NCBI GenBank assembly: GCA_905236755.1
Contig: CAJOCR010000004.1
Span: forward strand, 62,001 to 126,000
DNA: 64,000 bases
Direction: 5' to 3'
Origin: an uncultured Prevotella sp.
GTDB lineage: Bacteria; Bacteroidota; Bacteroidia; Bacteroidales; Bacteroidaceae
A model generated the notes under the pieces. It saw nothing but the letters and a program-made list of their open reading frames with translations, was not told the origin of the DNA and searched no databases. Positions 57,401 through 64,000 of this stretch are shown in pieces. Position numbers and translations under genes: made by a program. Position 1 is the stretch's first letter, and the number at the start of each line of letters is the position of its first letter.

Positions 57401-58936
57401 TTTTTCTCTTTCTACTGATGATGCAAGATAATACACGTTCTTCATCATCAAATCCCAGTTGCCTTGCTTTGGATTGTTACTGGTGTTCTTAAGCGATTTA
57501 ACAAACAATGCTTTGTCGGTATCAGTAATATCAGATGCAAATTCGCCCACCTGATAGGTTTTTCCACCGTATGTGTATTCATAGGCAACAGCCAGTACCA
57601 TGTCGGTTTGTATTCCTGATTTAAGCGATACGTAGCCCAGTGCTTTGTTCACTATATATTCTGATGAATTAAGCATACGGGCACTCTCCAATTTTTCATA
57701 GTCGCTGCCTCCAACAAGTCCTGCACCGTCAAGAACAGTCGATGTCTGATCAATCCTTCGTGCATCAGCATACATGCTTGTCATCTGTTGATACTCGTCA
57801 TTGGCAGTATTCTGTGGTACAATAGTTCCTGTGGAACTCCATCTGTTATTGCTTATTTTTGTACTTTCGCCTAAGTCGGTAAGAGCCACAATATCTCGGG
57901 TGTTGCTTGTTGCAGCAGTTTTGTTAGTTACCCAAATCTCTACACGATTAATATTCACACCTGTAGTAAGATTAGGCAATGTCTTCATGCCAGCATCATA
58001 GTGGTCGCGGAAATATTGCGATAGAAAGAAGTGGCGGTTTTCCTCATAGTTGGCAGCATCAATCTCAAAAGGAGTAAACTGAGTACCTCCTTTGCTCGAC
58101 ACACTCTTTGATGAACTCTTCTTTTGTGAAGCCACGAGCTGCAATTTCAACTTTCCGAATTGCATATCTGTTCTCACACCAAACAGCGAGCTTGCTCCCT
58201 GTATCAACGAAGAGTTAGATGGGAAGCTCACATTTCCAGCCTCTACCAGTTTTATGGTTTCATCTTCCTTGCCTTCATATTTCAGTTTCAGGTTTTGTGC
58301 ATCAAAATCAAAGGTTGCGTCTGTGTTGTAGTTCAGATTCATGTTTACCTTGTCACCCACCTTACCATTGACATTGAGATTTATCTTTTCGTCAAAGTCC
58401 ATAGTAGTAGTTTTACGATGCCTAAGGGGTAGGGCTGGGTTATCAATCTTCTTCACTGTACCACCAAACTTCAATTCTGCTGTTCCCTGAGTACGAATAC
58501 GAACACCACCAGGACCGAATATCTTTTCTGCAGGTCCAAGGTCAAAGTGCATATCCGAGAAATCAAATTTCTCTTTGCCTTTATTCTGGAAAATCTCGCT
58601 GTTCTTCTGTCTGAAATATTTTCCCCAACCTTTCTTGTTCACCCATTCCATATATTCCTTTGGAGTCATCATGATAGGTGTTTGAATATACACGCCATCA
58701 ATCTTGTTACCAATGATATACATGTCGAGTTTCTCGTCATATTCCACATTATATGGCAAGTTCTCAGGGTTTCTTAAGTCAATGGCAAAAGTGTCAAGGT
58801 CGTTATATGTAATAGGCAGAGTGCGTTTCACACTCCATTTTAAAGGCTTGTCGTCTTGAGCCATAGCAAACACTCCCGCACTTATAATAAGCATGAGTAA
58901 AAGTGAGAAATATTTGTTATAGCTCTTATTTTTCAA
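51491..58936 (-). CDS. sprA: SprA/Sov, T9SS outer-membrane translocon / gliding-motility protein
   Basis: 2481 aa, signal peptide, DMHFDLGPAEKIFGPGGVRIRTQGTAELKFG; large beta-rich outer membrane protein; adjacent to ruvA. Confidence 0.95.
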   Translation of the reverse strand: MKNKSYNKYFSLLLMLIISAGVFAMAQDDKPLKWSVKRTLPITYNDLDTFAIDLRNPENLPYNVEYDEKLDMYIIGNKIDGVYIQTPIMMTPKEYMEWVNKKGWGKYFRQKNSEIFQNKGKEKFDFSDMHFDLGPAEKIFGPGGVRIRTQGTAELKFGGTVKKIDNPALPLRHRKTTTMDFDEKINLNVNGKVGDKVNMNLNYNTDATFDFDAQNLKLKYEGKEDETIKLVEAGNVSFPSNSSLIQGASSLFGVRTDMQFGKLKLQLVASQKKSSSKSVSSKGGTQFTPFEIDAANYEENRHFFLSQYFRDHYDAGMKTLPNLTTGVNINRVEIWVTNKTAATSNTRDIVALTDLGESTKISNNRWSSTGTIVPQNTANDEYQQMTSMYADARRIDQTSTVLDGAGLVGGSDYEKLESARMLNSSEYIVNKALGYVSLKSGIQTDMVLAVAYEYTYGGKTYQVGEFASDITDTDKALFVKSLKNTSNNPKQGNWDLMMKNVYYLASSVEREKFRLDVKYQSDTTGVYLSYIPEAQVKDLTIIKLLGADRLDNNNKPHSNGYFDFVEGYTVSNGRVFFPETEPFGKYLYDYLVSKGVSAENASKYAFTELYDSTKTVAKQIAEKDKFNLVGQFRGTAANVISLGAYNVPQGSVVVTAGGVKLTEGADYSVDYSAGEVTILNQSIIDAGTQVNVSLESNSDYGQMRKTMLGMNWEYDFSKNFQISGTLQHLQEQAMTTKVTMGSEPLNNTLWGLNINWKKESQWLTDMLDKLPLLHLSQPSQISFTGEFAQLIAGRSHNTQDNASYLDDFENSKSAIDVMTPTNWIISSAPSMFRESTDKTGLTSGYNRSLLSWYTIDPLFTRRSSSLTPGHIKSDLEQLSNHYVREVYMRELFPNRDYSNYSGQSNTLSILNLAYYPNERGPYNFNPNLNANGTLPNPQQHWGGMMRKLDTNDFEAANIQYIEFWLLDPFLYSNEKEDANSYGGDFYINLGEISEDVLRDGKKFYESGMPVDGSQNFTWTQWGKVPTQSNVTYAFATTSGSRALQDVGYNGLTDDEERTFQGYQSFLSSIQGKVNAAVFDSIMADVANDDYHYFRGRDYDQMEASILRRYKYINNPQGNSPDSENRPENYDTSYKTTPDVEDINQDYTLNEYEKYYQYHVSIRPNDMQVGHNFIVDVHEAEPKLRNGKTEKVRWYQFRIPISDYEKNVGGITDLSSIRFMRMFLTGFEHPIVMRFGSLDLVRSEWRVYEQNLDNSTSGAGKMAVSAVSIEENGDKTPVNYTLPPGITREQDPSQPQLTEQNEQALKIDVSNLATNEAKCVYKNTTIDMRQYKQLQMFTHANATETNETALKDGQLAVFLRLGSDYKNNYYEYLVPLKVTPPGHYDGYSRTGCEAVWPEENMINIPLDIFTKLKKKRNQAKAQGIASFTRAFSDYDENHPANKVTVMGNPTLGEIKTMIIGVRNLSGDSKSGEVWINELRLKDYNNKGGWAAQGNLNMQLSDLGTVNVLGKYMSNGFGGLESSVAERAKDDYTNYSFTANVELGKFFPEKAKVSAPLYYSVTKEKKKPRYNPLDTDMELKDALDAAANKQERDSISNIAITQTIDKNFSLSNVRVGIQTKRHPMPYDPANFSFSYSHSHHHTQGETTVYENEDNWRGSMNYNWTPVYKAWEPFKKIKTKSKWFDILKKFGLNWLPQSVAFNTEMTRNYYELQERDMESTENTALPLTFSEQFLWNRQFSLRWDLTKNLHMNFQSATNAQIEEPYTPVNKDLYPDRYSAWKDSVWTSIKHMGTPLDYQQNFTLSYQLPINLIPVFDWVNANANYTATYNWVRGTELDDGTSLGNTITNNRDLNISSTLNLEKLYNHVAFLKKANDRFNKSNVRNVRKNTNTQQNRNNTKNKDQKQEEKKKKELPKNQRGFEKEITLLPDTTISVNHGKKSKRLVVTGRTEDGKLFKLKYSKKNENTIVIKNKVDSAMKLKVTVMPKEPLDNFKWYKAAQVVARVAMMVRNVSISYRNQYSMALPGFMPTIGDAFGQTRSTGLLSPGLDFAFGLVDDSYIDKAKNKGWLLNNDSVATPATTNNTEDLQIRMTLEPWKDVKIDLNANRTRTRARSMQYMYVGNPTTESGSFTMTTISLKSAFDGIGDANNGYKSGVFENFCKLLPQYQQKVEAQYANATYPAGTTLAGKHFDAANGGVDPYSADVMVPAFLKAYTNMGGGSLDIFPTITRMLPNWSLRYSGLGKLPWFEDVFKSFNINHSYKSIYAVGAYNTYSTYQEFMNGLGFISNSVTGMPTPNSMYNVSTVSINEAFSPLLGVDMTFQNNLTAKVEYRTTRATILSMTSVQINEALSRDWVVGLAYKLNNFNLFGYGSRSKVKAQSKNNNDKNKNNTSTNRKNGVNHDLNLRLDVSYRKQASITRDIAMIQSMASSGNTAFKFSFIADYTLSKMLTMSFYYDRQSNTPLLASSSYPTITQDFGLSIKFSLTR

Positions 58937-58958
58937 TTTACAAAATCAACATTCAACA

Positions 58959-58973
58959 TCGCACGAAGTGCGA
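58959..58973. repeat. TCGCACGAAGTGCGA hairpin copy 1
   Basis: TCGCACgaaGTGCGA between ruvA and sprA. Confidence 0.75.
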
Positions 58974-58998
58974 CCAATTACACACTCCACCTTCGGGA

Positions 58999-59619
58999 TT
59001 ACTTGATTCTCTTTAATGCTTCTTTGATAACCTGTTCAACAGGCATGTCTGGCTGTTCAGTAAGTATGGCAACAACAACTTTCTGACTTGGAGCAGGAGC
59101 AAATCCCAACATAGTCATGGCTGCTACAGCCTCGTCGCGTGTGCCAGTATTCACCATTGCTGCGGCACCACTCTGAGTACCCACATGCAACTCGTCAGCA
59201 ATTCCGCTTGACATTATCTTGTCTTTCAGGTCAACGATAACGCGCTGTGCCGTTTTTAAACCAATGCCCTTAACGCTCTTTATCATTCTCTCATCGCCAT
59301 TGGCAATAGCATTACACAGTTCTGATGGCGACATGGACGAAAGCATCATGCGGGCTGTGTTAGCACCTACACCACTAACAGTGATAAGCATGCGATAAAG
59401 TTCGCGTTCCTTCTTGCTTTGAAAACCGTAAAGGGTATAAGAGTCATCACGACCGCCAGTTTGAATAGCCTCGTGAACATACAACTTAGTCTCTTTCTTG
59501 CCTTGGATGGCAGTATATGTAGATAATGAAATATTCATTCCATAGCCCACACCTGCTGCTTCAACCACAGCATAGGTAGGGGTGAGCTCAGTCAATTCTC
59601 CTTTGATATATTCAATCAT
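58999..59619 (-). CDS. ruvA: Holliday junction branch migration protein RuvA
   Basis: [67 protein letters not shown]. Confidence 0.98.
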   Translation of the reverse strand: MIEYIKGELTELTPTYAVVEAAGVGYGMNISLSTYTAIQGKKETKLYVHEAIQTGGRDDSYTLYGFQSKKERELYRMLITVSGVGANTARMMLSSMSPSELCNAIANGDERMIKSVKGIGLKTAQRVIVDLKDKIMSSGIADELHVGTQSGAAAMVNTGTRDEAVAAMTMLGFAPAPSQKVVVAILTEQPDMPVEQVIKEALKRIK

Positions 59620-59661
59620 TTCTTAAATTATTATCTGTTATGTGCACAAAACATCATGTTT

Positions 59662-59708
59662 ATGTGTGCGTATATTTACTGTTATGCTGTTATGTTATGT
59701 AACGCTTT
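59662..59708 (+). repeat. GTTATG element copy F (distal single copy)
   Basis: ATGTGTGCGTATATTTACTGTTATGCTGTTATGTTATGTAACGCTTT. Confidence 0.9.
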
Positions 59709-59790
59709 CACATTAAATAACGCACGCACGCGTATATTTATTGTGCATCCCTTATTTTATTATTCAATATTCAATAATCACTATTTAATA

Positions 59791-59807
59791 GCATTGCATT
59801 GCAATGC
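59791..59807. repeat. GCATTGC-att-GCAATGC hairpin
   Basis: Perfect 7-bp arms. Confidence 0.75.
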
Positions 59808-59939
59808 GTTTTCTGCTTACAATTTGTTACTTTTTGCTATTTTTTAGATAAAAACAAAAGAAAAGTGTAAAACGTTTCATGGAAAAAGTGTAAATTTGCG
59901 CCAAAGAAATAGATTTTATAAACCAATTACACTATAAAA

Positions 59940-60839
59940 ATGAAGAAGATTAGAGCTGCCGTAGTAGGTTACGGTAACATCGGACGTTACAGTGTTGAGG
60001 CTCTCGATGCTGCGCCTGATTTTGAGATTGCAGGTATTGTTAGTCGTCATGCTGCTGGTAACAAGCCAGCTGAGTTGGCACAGTATGAGGTTGTTGACGA
60101 CATCACTAAGTTGAAGGATGTTGACGTTGCTATCCTTGCTGCTCCTACTCGTCTTTGCCCAGAATATGCTGAGCAGATTACTAAGCTTGGTATCAACACA
60201 GTTGATAGCTTTGATATTCACGGACAGATTCGTGATTACCGTGCTTCACAGATGCAGAAGAATAAGGCTACAAACACAGTCAGCGTTATCTCAGCTGGTT
60301 GGGATCCAGGTTCTGACTCTGTAGTACGTGTGCTCCTCGAGGCTATTGCTCCAGAGGGTTTGAGCTACACTAACTTCGGTCCTGGTCGTTCTATGGGACA
60401 CTCTGTTGTTGCTCGCAGCAAGAAAGGTGTTAAGGATGCATTGTCAATGACTATTCCATTGGGCGAGGGTATCCACCGTCGTATGGTATATGTTGAACTT
60501 GAGGATGGTGCAAACCTTGAGGAAGTAACAAAGGAAATCAAGGCTGATGACTATTTCGCACACGATGAGCTTCATGTGTTTGCTGTTCCTTCTGTTGACG
60601 CTCTCAACGATGTAGGTCATGGTGTTCACATGGTACGTAAGGGTGTGAGCGGTAAGACTCACAACCAGCGTTTCTCTTTCGATATGAGTATCAACAACCC
60701 AGCCCTCACAGCACAGGTATTGGTATGTGTTGCTCGTGCTACATTCCGTTTGCAGCCAGGCTGCTACACTATGCCTGAGATTCCTGTTATCGACCTCTTG
60801 CCTGGTGAGCGTGAGGAGTATGTAGGTACATTGGTGTAA
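59940..60839 (+). CDS. ddh: meso-Diaminopimelate D-dehydrogenase
   Basis: MKKIRAAVVGYGNIGRYSVEALDAAPDFEIAGIVSR; SAGWDPGSDSVVRVLLEAI. Confidence 0.97.
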   Translation: MKKIRAAVVGYGNIGRYSVEALDAAPDFEIAGIVSRHAAGNKPAELAQYEVVDDITKLKDVDVAILAAPTRLCPEYAEQITKLGINTVDSFDIHGQIRDYRASQMQKNKATNTVSVISAGWDPGSDSVVRVLLEAIAPEGLSYTNFGPGRSMGHSVVARSKKGVKDALSMTIPLGEGIHRRMVYVELEDGANLEEVTKEIKADDYFAHDELHVFAVPSVDALNDVGHGVHMVRKGVSGKTHNQRFSFDMSINNPALTAQVLVCVARATFRLQPGCYTMPEIPVIDLLPGEREEYVGTLV

Positions 60840-60846
60840 AGGCCAA

Positions 60847-60963
60847 CCTCTCCCCCCAACGCTTCGCTATTGAAGATTGAAGATTGAATATTAAATATTA
60901 AATGCCTACGGCATAAAAGCTTTCCATCTTTCAATATTTCAATTTTCTTGGGGAGGGGGCCTC
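60847..60963. repeat. Composite inverted repeat: GC-rich outer arms, AT-rich inner arms
   Basis: CCTCTCCCCCCAA (60848-60860) ... TTGGGGAGGGGGCCTC (60948-60963); inner attgaagattgaagattgaatatt / atctttcaatatttcaatttt. Confidence 0.7.
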
Positions 60964-61029
60964 ACTACGTTCATTCATTGCTAATTTTAGCTATTGATAT
61001 TTATAGCTACTATTTCAATTGAGAATATA

Positions 61030-61072
61030 AAAAAACTAACTTGCGAAAGTATATAATCGCAAGTTAGTTTTT
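61030..61072. terminator. Bidirectional terminator
   Basis: AAAAAACTAACTTGCGAaagtatataaTCGCAAGTTAGTTTTTT. Confidence 0.85.
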
Positions 61073-61106
61073 TGTTTATATAAACTTGTTATGAATCTGT
61101 AAATAT

Positions 61107-61152
61107 GAGCCTGCGAGGCTCCCTCCCACTCGGGGGAGGGCGGGGGGAGAGG
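61107..61152. repeat. C-rich/G-rich hairpin (dispersed family) abutting the peptidase stop codon
   Basis: CCCTCCCactcgGGGGAGGGCGGGGGGAGAGG. Confidence 0.8.
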
Positions 61153-62547
61153 TTAGAACAGTGGATCTTCAGGTGATAGTAGTGTAGGCTTACTTTCAGC
61201 AGCCTTCTTCACTTTCTCTGAAGCATATTTCTTGTTTACAACAAGGCGGAACATATACTCTTCAAACCAACGGTTTGTCATTATGATACAGCCGTTCATA
61301 CCGCTGTCTTCACCCCAGCTGTTCTCTACCTTCCATTTCACAGGGTTGCCCTTCTTGTCGAGGTCAACAGCAGCAAGAGTCATGGCATGAGTAGAACCAC
61401 TCTCAAATGTTGCTATGCGTTCAGCCTTTGTCATAGGGAACTCAGTATCGAAAAGAGACTCGTACTTAAAGTTGTCAACATCCAGATAGCCTAATTTTCT
61501 ATCCAGCTGCTTACCCACATCATAGCTTGAATACATCTTTCTGCCATCTTTAAGACTGGCAATAGCCAATTTTTCAATCTCCTCCATTGGAAGGTTAAGA
61601 TAAGTCCAGTTATGACCATCGTAGGTGTGACGGTCGTATTCTATCTCATAAGTCTTCCAGTATTCATGACGAGGGTCGTTCATCACCATGATGAAACTAC
61701 CGTTCAGCTTGCCGCCAACAGTTTCTTTGTAGAATTCCTGTGGAGTGTATTTCTTAGCTTCGCCAACAGCATTTCCATCTTTATCTCTGAACTGATAAGT
61801 GAACTCCTTCACAGGCTCGCCCAATGTCAAGACAAGAATATTGTAAACCTTGGCAAGCATCTCGCCCTTGCGCTTTTCAATCACTTTCTTGTCCTTGCCT
61901 TCGTTTGTCATACGGCGCAGTTCCAAGCCATATTCTCTCAGCTTTGATTTCAGAATCTTAGCCATGCGACTTGTGTTCTCGCTTGAATAAGTCTCTGGTT
62001 GAGCTGACTGAGGAACAACACCATATTTCTCAGCTAAGTCGGCAACACCACAGAAAGTGCCACCATCGTTGATAGGATTCTTAAAGAAGAATTGCAGTCT
62101 TATATCGTCTAAAGGTTTCTTGGCGTTGTCGATAACACCCTGAAGCATCAGGTTAGCTTTCTCCAGCTGGTCATAGAAGAACAGATAATCCTGTGAAAAC
62201 TCAACAATACGCTTCTGCTTGTCCTGCAAGGCAAAGTTAGAACGCAGCACGTTCAATCCTGAGAACATCCAGCATCTGCCCGAACTCTTCTGATTGTGAA
62301 TACTCTGCTTTGGAGTCTCAACAGAAAAACTCTGCAAGTCCTTCTTGTTAAGTCCCTTCAACTGAGGGTTACGCACCAAAGCATCAATATCGTTTGATGC
62401 AATAGCCAACTGCAGAGCCTTGTTAGCTGTGCCCTGCTCAGCCTCTATTTGTTGTAACAGGTGTTTTGAGATGCCACCATCCTTTGTCTGTGCATTAGCA
62501 GCTCCCGCCATCATTATACACATTGCAAATAATACTGTTTTGTTCAT
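61153..62547 (-). CDS. C1-family cysteine peptidase (PepC/bleomycin-hydrolase-like), secreted
   Basis: Signal peptide; KSSGRCWMFSGLNVLR; GSTHAMTLAAVD; KVENSWGEDSG. Confidence 0.94.
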   Translation of the reverse strand: MNKTVLFAMCIMMAGAANAQTKDGGISKHLLQQIEAEQGTANKALQLAIASNDIDALVRNPQLKGLNKKDLQSFSVETPKQSIHNQKSSGRCWMFSGLNVLRSNFALQDKQKRIVEFSQDYLFFYDQLEKANLMLQGVIDNAKKPLDDIRLQFFFKNPINDGGTFCGVADLAEKYGVVPQSAQPETYSSENTSRMAKILKSKLREYGLELRRMTNEGKDKKVIEKRKGEMLAKVYNILVLTLGEPVKEFTYQFRDKDGNAVGEAKKYTPQEFYKETVGGKLNGSFIMVMNDPRHEYWKTYEIEYDRHTYDGHNWTYLNLPMEEIEKLAIASLKDGRKMYSSYDVGKQLDRKLGYLDVDNFKYESLFDTEFPMTKAERIATFESGSTHAMTLAAVDLDKKGNPVKWKVENSWGEDSGMNGCIIMTNRWFEEYMFRLVVNKKYASEKVKKAAESKPTLLSPEDPLF

Positions 62548-62639
62548 TTTCTTTATAAGAAGTTATAAGAAGATAAAAGAAGATAGAAGCCAAATGTTTT
62601 GTTGTTGAAATTCATAATTGAATAATTCTTAATTCTTCA

Positions 62640-62654
62640 TCGCACGAAGTGCGA
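62640..62654. repeat. TCGCACGAAGTGCGA hairpin copy 2
   Basis: Same 15-mer as 58959-58973. Confidence 0.75.
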
Positions 62655-62682
62655 CTAATTCTACATTCAACATTCCTAATTC

Positions 62683-64000
62683 CTAATTCTTTTTATCATA
62701 CGCGTGATGCGGGTAGTCAACGGTATAGTGCAAACCACGACTCTCCTTGCGTTCAATAGCCATACGAGTAATGAGATAGCCCACGTTTATCATATTGCGA
62801 AGCTCGCATAAATCACGACTCACCTTAACACGCTTGAACAGCGATTCTGTCTCTTCATACAGCAAGTCAAGACGATCCCAGGCACGTTTCAGTCGCAGGT
62901 CAGAACGCACAATACCCACATAGTTAGCCATAATCTCACCCACCTCTTTGTTAGCCTGAGTGATAAGAATATGTTCCTCGTTGGTTAGTGTTCCCTCATC
63001 ATTCCAGCGTGGCACCTTATCGTTAAAATCATAATCGTTAACATGCTCAATACTATGCTTGGCTGCAGCATCAGCATACACCACAGCCTCAATGAGCGAG
63101 TTGCTTGCCAAACGGTTACCGCCATGCAATCCTGTACAAGAACATTCGCCTAAGGCATACAAACGCTGAATGCTCGACTGACCGTTCAAGTCAACCTGAA
63201 TACCACCACACATATAGTGAGCAGCAGGGCGCACAGGAATCATCTCCTTAGTAATGTCAATACCTATCGACATACACTTAGCATAGATATTTGGGAAATG
63301 ACGCTTTGTTTCTTCAGCATCCTTATGAGTAACATCAAGATACACATGATCAATACCGTTGAGCTTCATTTCCTTGTCAATGGCACGAGCCACAATATCG
63401 CGAGGAGCCAAAGAACCACGCTCGTCATATTTCTCCATGAACGACTCACCGTTAGGCAGTTTCAATATACCGCCGTAGCCACGCATAGCCTCAGTAATGA
63501 GGAATGCAGGATGAGTCTCACCGGCATGATAAAGTGAAGTAGGGTGGAACTGCACAAACTCCATATCCTTCACAGTACCCTTGGCACGATATACCATAGC
63601 CTCGCCATCACCAGTAGCAATAACAGGGTTGGTAGTAGTGTTGTAAACAGCACCGCAACCACCTGTACACATCACAGTAACCTTACTGAGATAAGTGTCC
63701 ACCTTCTGAGTCTTAGGATTCAGAACATAAGCACCATAGCAGTTAATATAAGGAGTACGGCGAGTAACGCGAGCGCCCAGATGATGTTGAGTGATTATCT
63801 CTACAGCAAAATGATTTTCCTTGATGTCAATATTGGGATTAGCACGCACAGCAGCCATCAACGCACGCTGAATTTCTGCACCAGTGTCATCAGCATGATG
63901 CAATATACGAAATTCCGAGTGACCACCTTCGCGGTGAAGGTCAAAACGACCATCCTGCATCTTGTCGAAGTTAGTACCCCAGTCCACAAGTTCCTTGATT
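62683..64000 (-). CDS. nadB: L-aspartate oxidase, N-terminus beyond the right edge
   Basis: CTGGCGAVYNTTTNPVIATGDGEAM; EFVQFHPTSLYH; RPAAHYMCGGIQVDLNGQ; LHGGNRLASNSLIEAVVYA. Frame appears to continue to the edge. Confidence 0.95.
   Translation of the reverse strand, partial: IKELVDWGTNFDKMQDGRFDLHREGGHSEFRILHHADDTGAEIQRALMAAVRANPNIDIKENHFAVEIITQHHLGARVTRRTPYINCYGAYVLNPKTQKVDTYLSKVTVMCTGGCGAVYNTTTNPVIATGDGEAMVYRAKGTVKDMEFVQFHPTSLYHAGETHPAFLITEAMRGYGGILKLPNGESFMEKYDERGSLAPRDIVARAIDKEMKLNGIDHVYLDVTHKDAEETKRHFPNIYAKCMSIGIDITKEMIPVRPAAHYMCGGIQVDLNGQSSIQRLYALGECSCTGLHGGNRLASNSLIEAVVYADAAAKHSIEHVNDYDFNDKVPRWNDEGTLTNEEHILITQANKEVGEIMANYVGIVRSDLRLKRAWDRLDLLYEETESLFKRVKVSRDLCELRNMINVGYLITRMAIERKESRGLHYTVDYPHHAYDKKN

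Overview
This 64 kb window is a gene-dense chromosomal segment of a Bacteroidales bacterium, probably Prevotella/Segatella-like. That assignment is inferred from SusC/SusD, SprA, carboxyspermidine dehydrogenase and TAnnTTTG-type -7 boxes. I support about 41 protein-coding genes, one of them truncated by the right edge. I found no rRNA, tRNA, CRISPR array, transposase, integrase or prophage gene. Most content is core metabolism: MATE transporter, DnaK, SOD, PepO/M13 peptidase, one SusC/SusD pair, rubrerythrin, NrdD/NrdG, a complete glycine-cleavage operon (lplA-gcvT-gcvH-gcvPA-gcvPB-lpd), a GH9 cellulase, a P1B-type metal ATPase, RecA, CASDH, NhaD, CysK, ManA, TrkH/TrkA, Dxs, ComEC, SprA, RuvA, Ddh, a PepC-like peptidase and NadB. 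The parts most worth a second look are: (1) an AAA-ATPase + DUF4435-like (Toprim-like) gene pair at 38.1-39.96 kb that resembles the PARIS (AriA/AriB) defence architecture; (2) directly downstream, five ~40-bp copies in strictly alternating orientation of a GTTATGCTGTTATG element (sixth copy at 59.67 kb), plus a perfect 38-bp AT palindrome; (3) a 42-bp tandem repeat that supplies the start of a 62-aa small protein at 27.2-27.6 kb; (4) a secreted thioredoxin-alpha/beta hydrolase fusion; (5) several families of dispersed intergenic inverted repeats, including six C-rich/G-rich hairpins. All functional names are from reading the protein sequences; no database search was run.
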